Positions 7,684-13,182 of a stretch of DNA of 13,182 nt are shown piece by piece (position 1 is the stretch's first letter; each line of letters begins with the position of its first letter). The stretch is from Prevotellaceae bacterium. GTDB taxonomy: Bacteria > Bacteroidota > Bacteroidia > Bacteroidales > Bacteroidaceae. The position numbers were made by a program, and so were the translations under genes. The stretch is taken from the NCBI GenBank assembly GCA_021153165.1, contig JAGKTZ010000054.1, forward strand, positions 1 to 13,182. Direction: 5' to 3'. A model generated the notes under the pieces. It ran no database searches, had not been told where the DNA came from, and saw only the letters and a program-made list of their open reading frames with translations.

Positions 7684-7956
7684 ATGAACATTAAACCATT
7701 AGCAGACAGAGTGCTCGTGAAAGCTGCACCTGCAGAAGAAAAGACTATCGGTGGTATCATTATCCCCGACACAGCAAAAGAAAAACCATTGCAAGGCACA
7801 GTGCTCGCTGTAGGCAACGGCACTAAGGACGAAGAAATGGTGCTGAAAGCTGGCGACACAGTACTCTACGGCAAATATGCTGGTACAGAAGTAGAACTGG
7901 AAGGTGAAAAATACCTTATCATGCGCCAAAGCGACGTGTTGGCGGTATTAGGCTAA
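7684..7956 (+). CDS. groES: Co-chaperonin GroES (Cpn10)
   Basis: This is a 90-residue GroES, at most slightly shorter than the usual 90-97. It forms a seven-subunit dome that caps GroEL and makes the closed folding chamber in the cytoplasm. Visible features are the N-terminal MNIKPLADRVLVK strand, the mobile loop EEKTIGGIIIPDTAKEKP (about 18-35) with the GGIIIPD contact to GroEL, the roof region, and the C-terminal YLIMRQSDVLAVLG that pairs between subunits. It is the first gene of the groES-groEL operon, 66 bp before groEL. Control probably comes from the sigma-54-like promoter at 7586-7601, with possible activator sites at 7529-7553. Confidence 0.97.
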   Translation: MNIKPLADRVLVKAAPAEEKTIGGIIIPDTAKEKPLQGTVLAVGNGTKDEEMVLKAGDTVLYGKYAGTEVELEGEKYLIMRQSDVLAVLG

Positions 7957-8022
7957 TACTTCCGCTCTATTTTAGATTGATTTCAATAAACAGTATACAC
8001 ACATATATTAATATAGATAATT

Positions 8023-9651
8023 ATGGCAAAAGATATCAAATACGATGTTGACGCTCGCGAACAACTTCGCGCCGGTGCTGACGCATTGGCTAATGCAGTA
8101 AAGGTAACTCTCGGTCCTAAAGGCCGCAACGTAGTAATCGACAAGAAATTTGGTGCACCACGCATCACAAAAGATGGTGTGAGTGTAGCTAAAGAGATTG
8201 AGCTCGAAGACGCTTTCCAAAATGCAGGTGCACAATTGGTAAAGAGTGTTGCTGCCAAGACTGGTGATGACGCTGGTGATGGTACTACTACTGCTACTGT
8301 ATTGACTCAAGCTATCCTGACAGAAGGTATGAAGAACGTGGCTGCTGGTGCAAATCCTCTCGATGTGAAGCGTGGTATCGACAAGGCGGTAGCTGCTGTC
8401 GTGGCAGATATTAAGGCACAAGCTGAACAAGTAGAAGAAAGCTATGACAAGATTGAACAAGTAGCTACAATCTCTGCAAACAATGATCCAGAAATCGGTA
8501 AGTTGATCGCTGACGGTATGCGCGCAGTAACAGTGAACGGTGTGATCACTATCGAAGACGCTAAGGGGCGCGACACTGTACTCAAGACAGTAGAAGGTAT
8601 GCAGTTTGACCGCGGCTACCTCTCGCCCTACTTCATGACAGACGGCGAAAAGATGCAATGCGTAATGGAAAATCCTATGATCTTGATCTACGACAAGAAG
8701 ATCTCAAACTTGAAGGATTTCCTCCCTATCCTCGAACCAGCAGTGCAAACTGGTCGTCCATTGCTCGTTATTGCTGAAGATGTAGATAATGAAGCTTTGA
8801 CCACACTCGTAGTGAACCGTCTGCGCACACAACTGAAGATTTGCGCTGTGAAAGCTCCTGGCTTCGGCGACCGTCGCAAGGCAATGCTCGAAGATATCGC
8901 CGTATTGACAGGTGGTTTGGTAATCAGCGAAGAAAAGGGTCTGAAACTGGAACAAGCTACGCTCGAAATGCTTGGTACAGCAGAAAAGGTGACCGTGTCT
9001 AAGGACAATACAACTATCGTAAATGGTGCTGGCGCAAAGGAAAACATCCAAGAACGTATTGGCCAAATCAAGAACGAAATGGCAAATACTACCAGCAGCT
9101 ATGACAAGGAAAAATTGCAAGAACGCTTGGCTAAACTTTCAGGCGGTGTATGCGTGCTCGAAGTAGGTGCTGCCAGCGAAACTGAACAAAAGGAAAAGAA
9201 AGACCGTTGCGACGATGCGCTCTGTGCTACCCGTGCAGCAATCGAAGAAGGTATCGTGACCGGTGGTGGTGTCGCTTATATCCGTGCACAAGCCGCTTTG
9301 GAAAACTTGCAAGGTGACAATGCAGACGAAAATACTGGTATTGCCATCATTCGCCGTGCAATCGAAGAACCTCTGCGTCAAATTTGCAAGAACGCAGGTG
9401 TCGAAGGCGCAGTAATCGTGAACAAGGTACGCGAAGGCGAAGGCTTCTACGGTTACAATGCTAAGAACGAAACATTCTGCGACCTCCGCGCAGCAGGTGT
9501 CGTAGACCCAGCAAAAGTAACACGCGTAGCTCTCGAAAATGCTGCATCTGTAGCAGGTATGTTCCTGACCACAGAATGCGTGATCTGTGACAAGAAAGAA
9601 GAAAAACCTGAAATGCCAATGGGTGCTCCAGGCATGGGCGGTATGATGTAA
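8023..9651 (+). CDS. groEL: Chaperonin GroEL (Cpn60)
   Basis: This is a full-length 542-residue GroEL, the ATP-driven double-ring folding chamber. Visible features are the nucleotide site TLGPKGRNV (29-37), ITKDGVSVAKE and GDGTTT with the Mg-binding Asp at 86; the family signature AAIEEGIVTGGG (405-416); the catalytic Asp at 398 in CDDAL; and the flexible tail ending GAPGMGGMM. The apical domain (about 190-370) is intact, including KAPGFGDRRK. It is unusual in having nine Cys (213, 274, 377, 396, 401, 455, 486, 519, 522) where E. coli GroEL has three, and a CVIC pair just before the disordered tail. It forms an operon with groES and ends at the hairpin at 9672-9713. Confidence 0.98.
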   Translation: MAKDIKYDVDAREQLRAGADALANAVKVTLGPKGRNVVIDKKFGAPRITKDGVSVAKEIELEDAFQNAGAQLVKSVAAKTGDDAGDGTTTATVLTQAILTEGMKNVAAGANPLDVKRGIDKAVAAVVADIKAQAEQVEESYDKIEQVATISANNDPEIGKLIADGMRAVTVNGVITIEDAKGRDTVLKTVEGMQFDRGYLSPYFMTDGEKMQCVMENPMILIYDKKISNLKDFLPILEPAVQTGRPLLVIAEDVDNEALTTLVVNRLRTQLKICAVKAPGFGDRRKAMLEDIAVLTGGLVISEEKGLKLEQATLEMLGTAEKVTVSKDNTTIVNGAGAKENIQERIGQIKNEMANTTSSYDKEKLQERLAKLSGGVCVLEVGAASETEQKEKKDRCDDALCATRAAIEEGIVTGGGVAYIRAQAALENLQGDNADENTGIAIIRRAIEEPLRQICKNAGVEGAVIVNKVREGEGFYGYNAKNETFCDLRAAGVVDPAKVTRVALENAASVAGMFLTTECVICDKKEEKPEMPMGAPGMGGMM

Positions 9652-9671
9652 TCTCGCTATATACATATACT

Positions 9672-9713
9672 AAAAAAGATTCGAGGTCCTAAACAGGATC
9701 CTCGAATCTTTTT
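9672..9713. terminator. Bidirectional terminator after groEL
   Basis: AAAAAAGATTCGAGG (9672-9686) pairs with CCTCGAATCTTTTT (9700-9713), with an inner TCCT/AGGA stem and one bulged T. The plus strand ends in TTTTT and the minus strand in TTTTTT, so the same hairpin can also close the convergent membrane cassette whose last stop is at 9745. Confidence 0.9.
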
Positions 9714-9744
9714 GCTTTGGTGTATTGTATTCTAAGGTATAACT

Positions 9745-9950
9745 TTAGTGGTGAGTAGTTTTATCAAAAGGAATTCTTATAATGTCTGCTATAAGGAATA
9801 TATCTATGCATTCTATAATCCATTTGACAATATTTGAAAATCCGTTCCATTCATCCATATCAAATGAAAGACTAAACAATGAGCACAAAAGGTATCCTAT
9901 AACTACAATCCCCCAAAGATACTACCAATAATATGCTGTCCTTTACTCAT
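9745..9950 (-). pseudogene. Frameshifted small membrane protein gene
   Basis: On the minus strand an ATG at 9950 opens MSKGQHIIGSIFGG and soon hits a TAG at 9905-9903. The adjacent frame is open from the same point to a TAA at 9747-9745 and reads VVIGYLLCSLFSLSFDMDEW onward to PFDKTTHH. Adding one G to the G5 run (9910-9914 on the plus strand) would join the two into a 68-residue protein with two predicted membrane segments (about 7-27 and 41-60) separated by an acidic loop. The gene lies 43 bp after the 125-residue membrane gene on the same strand and shares its AT-rich composition. It could be a true pseudogene, a phase-variable gene or an assembly error. I do not recognise the family. Confidence 0.5.
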
Positions 9951-9993
9951 ATAAAATAAATGTGTTATTTGAACAATTTGACTTCATTTTCTC

Positions 9994-10371
9994 TTATGCA
10001 AACTGAACGCCAAATAACCATATCAGCGATGGGATTATTCCTAACATTGGAACAACAGCACCAATACCTGAATATCCAAATATCACCAAGTAAATACGAA
10101 ATAATATATTGATATTAATAACTTGAACAGCTGAAAGTATTCCAATATAGCAAAGAGTTGACAGAAATCCTGCTTGAAATATATTTATAACCAAAGAAAC
10201 TATAATAGCTAAAAAAGGTATAGAAGTAAAAATCGCATATAAGGGTGTGGTGTACAGATGAACAGAATCATATGCTGCATTGCTTGCAGCCTTTACTTGA
10301 TATATCCAACCTCCAACAATCCAAGATACGGACAATGCGATTAAGTATTCTGTGCAAATTAACTGATCCAT
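9994..10371 (-). CDS. Unrecognised small polytopic membrane protein
   Basis: This encodes 125 residues starting MDQLICTEYL. There are about four predicted membrane segments: 8-24 (LIALSVSWIVGGWIY), 45-67 (AIFTSIPFLAIIVSLVINIF), a segment near 70-92, and the C-terminal stretch about 93-122 rich in Ile, Gly and Pro (GYSGIGAVVPMLGIIPSLIW). No signal peptide, catalytic motif or known domain is visible. It starts 10 bp after the stop of the preceding 140-residue gene, so the two are very probably co-transcribed and perhaps translationally coupled. Codons are strongly A/T-ending (many ATA and TTA), unlike groEL next door, which suggests an accessory or acquired cassette. Confidence 0.65.
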   Translation of the reverse strand: MDQLICTEYLIALSVSWIVGGWIYQVKAASNAAYDSVHLYTTPLYAIFTSIPFLAIIVSLVINIFQAGFLSTLCYIGILSAVQVININILFRIYLVIFGYSGIGAVVPMLGIIPSLIWLFGVQFA

Positions 10372-10381
10372 GATAGCCTAA

Positions 10382-10804
10382 TTACTTGTTAAAATTGTTA
10401 CCATCTTCAACTACAGTCTCAGTATCTTTATTTTCTTTATTCTTTGGTAGAAAATTTTTAGGTGTTAACCATAATCCTACAAAGAATATTGTTATAAAAA
10501 ATATCCAATTTTGTACGACTATATCTCCATTAGCAAGAATCAAACTGATAATTCCAGCAATAAGTCCGCATACCACAACTAAGCCGATGTGAACACCAAT
10601 AAAGATTAGGGATTTTACCCATCCTTTAATATGAGTTGTTTCTGGATCTATAACCCATAAATCTTTACCCCATCTAAATAGTAGAACAATGAAGGCTAAT
10701 GACATTGGGAACTGTCCGTAAACAGGGCTGACAAACAGGTTTATAACGCAACTAGCAATTAGAACCCAACATAAAACTGCCAAAATTCTTTTAAAGAGTT
10801 TCAT
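10382..10804 (-). CDS. Unrecognised membrane protein with polar C-terminal tail
   Basis: This encodes 140 residues from the ATG at 10804 (MKLFKRILAVLCWVLIASC). A longer reading would need a TTG start at 10831. Predicted membrane segments lie at about 6-28, 34-46, 66-92 and 97-113. A soluble loop (RWGKDLWVIDPETTHIKGW, about 44-62) separates the second and third, and the C-terminus is a charged, Asn-rich tail (PKNKENKDTETVVEDGNN). It is the first gene of the AT-rich cassette. I see no TAnnTTTG promoter between it and the structured RNA ending near 10853, so transcription may come by read-through from that RNA. No family is recognised. Confidence 0.65.
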   Translation of the reverse strand: MKLFKRILAVLCWVLIASCVINLFVSPVYGQFPMSLAFIVLLFRWGKDLWVIDPETTHIKGWVKSLIFIGVHIGLVVVCGLIAGIISLILANGDIVVQNWIFFITIFFVGLWLTPKNFLPKNKENKDTETVVEDGNNFNK

Positions 10805-10852
10805 AATAAATATGTCTTTTTGGCCCACCAACCCCGAATGTGCAGTTAATAT

Positions 10853-11091
10853 AAAAAGAAAAGTGTGAGGTCGATTAGTTTATCTTTCGGAGGCTCTGGA
10901 ATGCCTTATCACAAATAAACAATACCCCACACTCGTATCTTACTACAAGAATGGGGCAACCACCCCTATCGAAGAGTCAATACGGAGTGACGAGTGTTAT
11001 TGCTTCCCTTGTGATATAGAAATTTTCCAGATTTCCGAAAGGGAGAAAAGCTAATACACTTTCATCTAAATATGTCTGCAATCTTATGATC
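10853..11091 (-). ncRNA. ssrS: Long rod-shaped structured RNA, probable 6S RNA
   Basis: About 203 nt (10860-11062) fold into one long interrupted hairpin. Paired arms in plus-strand coordinates are: 10860-10866/11056-11062, 10874-10878/11051-11055, 10884-10891/11034-11041, 10895-10901/11025-11031, 10907-10914/11009-11016, 10920-10924/10998-11002 and 10929-10936/10990-10997. All are perfect, with internal loops between them and an apical region at 10937-10989. Size and shape match 6S RNA, which mimics an open promoter and binds housekeeping RNA polymerase. The minus strand is preferred because it has a TTG-N20-TAAATTTG promoter just upstream, a U-rich end (TTTTCTTTTT) and a G-U wobble that would be an A-C clash on the plus strand in an alternative stem (10862-10871 with 10924-10933). 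The exact ends are estimates. The 6S identity rests on shape, not on a covariance-model hit. Confidence 0.65.
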
Positions 11092-11097
11092 GCACCG

Positions 11098-11128
11098 CAA
11101 ATTTAGAATTTTATTTTTGATTGAGCAA
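11098..11128 (-). promoter_or_regulatory. Promoter of the 6S-like RNA
   Basis: On the minus strand, TTG (11128-11126) and TAAATTTG (11105-11098, an exact TAnnTTTG match) are spaced by 20 nt. The predicted start is near 11091, about 28 nt before the closing stem of the RNA. TGCAG in this leader could pair with CTGCA beyond the U tract and lengthen the rod. Confidence 0.65.
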
Positions 11129-11195
11129 GAGGTATGGTGAGAAATGCCATCAAAGCGGGAATCGGTATATACCCCCTCTGATTTTCGGCCACTTT

Positions 11196-11546
11196 CCCTA
11201 AGTTAACGTGAGGTGGGTATAAAAAGGTTATAAAAATGCATAGGGTGAAAATTTATTTGTGACTTTATGGTTTTAAAAAAAACAGGTGATTATATCCGAA
11301 TCAACACACCTGCGAGCTGTGCAGATTTAGTGCAATTTTTCTGTATACTATGCGAAGTGTGTAAATGTGTATTGGGTTGTAACTAAAAAAGTGCGACGTC
11401 TTGTTGTAAAAAAGTCTTAGATAATTTCAACGAGACGTCGCAAAATTTTAAAAAGGTTAGACTTTTTTTCACCATCATCCTTTGTGAGATTCGCCGTCGT
11501 AGATTAAATAGTGTAGATCATATACCGAACTCACGTTAAGTTAGGG
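11196..11546. mobile_element. MITE-like or remnant element with 26-bp inverted repeats
   Basis: The left end 11196-11221 (beginning CCCTAAGTTAACGTGAG) and the right end 11521-11546 (ending CTCACGTTAAGTTAGGG) are inverted repeats identical at 23 of 26 positions, 299 bp apart. The interior has no convincing coding frame. It holds a CAGGT/ACCTG hairpin and the strong hairpin at 11393-11441. I see no clear target-site duplication. Small size, terminal inverted repeats and lack of a gene suggest a non-autonomous element or an insertion-sequence remnant. A large regulatory cruciform is the alternative. Confidence 0.45.
11385..11442 (-). terminator. Strong hairpin with minus-strand T tract
   Basis: GCGACGTCTTGTTG (11393-11406) pairs with CAACGAGACGTCGC (11428-11441) over 14 positions, including one T-G pair. 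On the minus strand, nine perfect basal pairs are followed by AC and TTTTTT (11390-11385), which fits a rho-independent terminator. No gene lies directly upstream of it on that strand; rmuC ends 333 bp away and has a nearer candidate terminator. Confidence 0.5.
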
Positions 11547-11774
11547 GAGGAATATGAAAAAAAGGAAAGTATTGTTCCCCTTAGGGGGATGAGCGTAGCG
11601 GAGAGGGTATGTAAAAGCCAATGACTAAAAGCAAGGGAGGTCATCGCATTACCGACAACCTCCCCAAGTCTTAAAGCCCTTGCTATTTCTTCATATTGCT
11701 ATTATTTAAACAGAGAGCAGATCTAATACACACCCCCTCTTTCCTGATGCAAATAGAGCTACAATCATTCAACT
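11547..11774. other. Non-coding stretch between the inverted-repeat element and rmuC
   Basis: I see no convincing gene here. It holds a CCCCTTAGGGG near-palindrome (11577-11587), a GC-rich stretch GATGAGCGTAGCGGAGAGGG (11588-11607), the rmuC-side hairpin at 11627-11684 and a C-rich motif ACCCCCTCT near 11742 that recurs outside the left inverted repeat near 11171. These look like dispersed intergenic repeats, but one window cannot show copy number. Confidence 0.35.
11627..11664 (-). terminator. Probable rmuC terminator
   Basis: GGGAGGT (11635-11641) and ACCTCCC (11658-11664) form a 7-bp GC-rich stem. On the minus strand it is followed by TTGCTTTT. A competing outer pairing, AGCAAGGG (11630-11637) with CCCTTGCT (11677-11684), uses the same GGG bases. 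It lies about 110 bp after the rmuC stop. Confidence 0.5.
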
Positions 11775-13178
11775 CTATGCCTCAAGTCCTTCTATTTCAT
11801 CAAAACGTGTAATGGGATGCTTGGGATGTTGTTTTGCACCGAGTTTTTCCAGTTTGTCACAAGTATTCACGATGCTTTGACCTTGTGGCATAAGTTTCTT
11901 TTTAGCCTCTGTATAGGATATATTTGCCTTTTCCAGATTCTTTCCCATTTCATTAAAACTCTTCAGGAACAATCCCACACGAGTCAACATTTCATTTGCC
12001 AAATCATATACACGCTCATGATTTTCCGCTTGCTTGATTTGGCTCCATGTAAGGTTGATCATCTTAAGTGCAGCAAATAGCGTTTGTTCGTCAGCGATAA
12101 AGACATTTTGCTCCATTGCTTTGCGCCATAAGTCTGGTTGAGCATTCAATGCCGTCCACAACGCACCAGTATGAGGTACGAACATTATGACGTATTCCAT
12201 CTTCAACTTAGGCTTTTGAATGTATGAGGAATAGTCCTTTTTGGAAAGTTCCTTGACGTGCTTTTGAATGCTGTCGATATGCTGTTTCAAATACGTTTGG
12301 CGTTGCTCCTCGGTCTCTGCATTGATATAATCCATAAACGCAGTGAGCGATACTTTAGAATCGATAACGACTTCACGATTAGTGTCAAGATGCAGGATGA
12401 CGTCTGGGCGCAAATTGCCACCTGTATCGGTTTTCACAACGTTGCCATCTTTATCACGAATCACACTTTCGCGTTCATAATGTATACCACATTGCAACCC
12501 TTGCGAATCTAATAGTTCTTCCAATACACGTTCGCCCCAGTTGCCTTGCACCTTGCTCTTATGCTTGAACACACGTGCCAACTCGTCAGCACTTTGCTTG
12601 GCTTCGACACTATGCTTAATCATATTTTCCAAATTAACTTTCATCGCAGTGCTCAATTCTGTCTGCTTCAGCGTGCTTTCGCTCATCGTCTGCTTCATTT
12701 TGTCAATCGTTTCACGCAGAGGAGCGACAATTTGCCCAAGGTTCGTATTGCTGGACTCTGTAAACTCTTTTTGGCGTTGCTTCAGCATCTCATCAGTCGC
12801 TGTTTTAACTTGTTCTGTCACCTTAGCCATCACCTCTTCAAAGCGTGCTTGTTGATCTTTCATTGCCTGAGCATGACTACGTTCCTGAACCGCCAGCATC
12901 TCTTTAGACTGGGCATCTGCATCCGCTTTAACTTGAAGGATCCGCTTCTCATAATCGCGCTTAATGCCTTCAACTTGCGCCTTACCCTCAGCCTTTGCGT
13001 CATTGATTTGTTGCTGATAAAGTGCTGCATTATGCTTAGCATTATTTTTTTCATTCTCCAACTGAAATTGGAGTTTTTCCACCAACGACAGACTGCTTTG
13101 GTTTCTCAATTTAGCCCCAATGACACCAATCACAATCCCAACTGCCACACCAACAACAATCGCAAAAATCATTTCCAT
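11775..13178 (-). CDS. rmuC: RmuC family protein (DNA recombination limiting protein)
   Basis: This is complete at 467 residues, close to the ~475 of E. coli RmuC; the start lies four bases inside the window edge, and a second Met at residue 3 is an alternative start. An N-terminal membrane helix (2-22, FAIVVGVAVGIVIGVIGAKL) anchors a long coiled coil (about 30-200, rich in Gln, Lys, Glu and Ala). The RmuC nuclease-like domain follows: QGNWGE (211-216), RPDV (257-260) and VIDSK (271-275), the latter two fitting a PD-(D/E)xK active site, then YVIMFVPHTGALWTAL (329-344) and NVFIADEQTLFAAL (358-371). E. coli has Glu in the FIPVEP segment where this protein has His-Thr-Gly; I believe this is lineage-typical. 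In E. coli RmuC limits recombination at inverted repeats; the reaction is not established. No operon partner is visible in the window. Confidence 0.95.
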   Translation of the reverse strand: MEMIFAIVVGVAVGIVIGVIGAKLRNQSSLSLVEKLQFQLENEKNNAKHNAALYQQQINDAKAEGKAQVEGIKRDYEKRILQVKADADAQSKEMLAVQERSHAQAMKDQQARFEEVMAKVTEQVKTATDEMLKQRQKEFTESSNTNLGQIVAPLRETIDKMKQTMSESTLKQTELSTAMKVNLENMIKHSVEAKQSADELARVFKHKSKVQGNWGERVLEELLDSQGLQCGIHYERESVIRDKDGNVVKTDTGGNLRPDVILHLDTNREVVIDSKVSLTAFMDYINAETEEQRQTYLKQHIDSIQKHVKELSKKDYSSYIQKPKLKMEYVIMFVPHTGALWTALNAQPDLWRKAMEQNVFIADEQTLFAALKMINLTWSQIKQAENHERVYDLANEMLTRVGLFLKSFNEMGKNLEKANISYTEAKKKLMPQGQSIVNTCDKLEKLGAKQHPKHPITRFDEIEGLEA

Positions 13179-13182
13179 AGCC

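Noticed and set aside
8008..8658. Minus-strand open frame of about 216 codons antisense to groEL
   Set aside because: It lies wholly in the shadow of a certain gene, encodes a Cys/Ser/His-rich peptide with no recognisable domain, and arises from groEL codon bias.
10860..11062. Structured RNA read on the plus strand
   Set aside because: No plus-strand promoter box precedes 10860, no U tract follows 11062, and the alternative stem has an A-C clash on this strand. The minus strand fits better on all three counts.
11221..11459. Direct repeat AAAAAGGTTA at 11221-11230 and 11450-11459
   Set aside because: It is ten bases of low complexity in an AT-rich region and can occur by chance; it shows no relation to the element ends.
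1..13182. CRISPR array, tRNA or rRNA genes, prophage genes
   Set aside because: No regularly spaced short direct repeats, no tRNA cloverleaf and no rRNA or phage gene signatures were seen on either strand.

Overview
The window looks like chromosomal DNA from a member of the Bacteroidota, most likely order Bacteroidales. The grounds are the GroES/GroEL sequences, Bacteroidota-restricted families (DUF3575, DUF4923, a DUF6567-like lipoprotein, an envelope protein with a carboxypeptidase-regulatory-like domain), an RmuC of Bacteroidales type, and -7 promoter boxes of the TAnnTTTG type instead of TATAAT. I cannot assign a genus.

Layout. Bases 2-133 (+) are the 3' end of an unrecognised gene. A small lipoprotein gene (394-753, +) follows, with a TATCTTTG promoter and a long leader. 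A 12-bp hairpin at 779-814 ends transcription from both sides. Then comes a three-gene minus-strand operon read from 6438 down to 873: a DUF3575 outer-membrane protein, a 693-residue protein (carboxypeptidase-regulatory-like domain, OmpA-like segment, TPR-like tail), and a 944-residue protein made of five tandem copies of a ~160-residue beta-barrel-like unit. This operon is the most unusual part of the window. The 6439-6743 gap holds two divergent promoters, one for the operon and one for a DUF4923 lipoprotein gene (6744-7418, +).

The chaperonin operon groES-groEL (7684-9651, +) follows. Its upstream region lacks a CIRCE element and a good TAnnTTTG box. It carries a near-consensus sigma-54 (-24/-12) promoter and an upstream TGTCAG/CTGACA palindrome. 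A two-way terminator closes groEL (9672-9713).

From 10804 down to 9745 (minus) lies a visibly AT-rich cassette of three small membrane-protein genes that I do not recognise. The third is broken by a one-base frameshift in a G5 run. Directly upstream on the same strand (about 11091 to 10853) is a long rod-like structured RNA with a good promoter and a U-tract end. It is most likely the 6S RNA (ssrS). The rest of the 10832-11774 gap holds a MITE-like 351-bp segment bounded by 26-bp imperfect inverted repeats (11196-11546), hairpins that look like minus-strand terminators, and GC-rich intergenic repeat-like motifs, but no convincing gene. The window ends with rmuC (11775-13178, minus), complete.

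How the genes relate: the left half is envelope-directed (lipoproteins and outer-membrane proteins), the middle is protein folding and stress, and the right half has RNA-polymerase regulation (6S RNA), an accessory membrane cassette and a DNA-maintenance gene. Direct mechanistic links are visible only within the three-gene envelope operon and within groESL.
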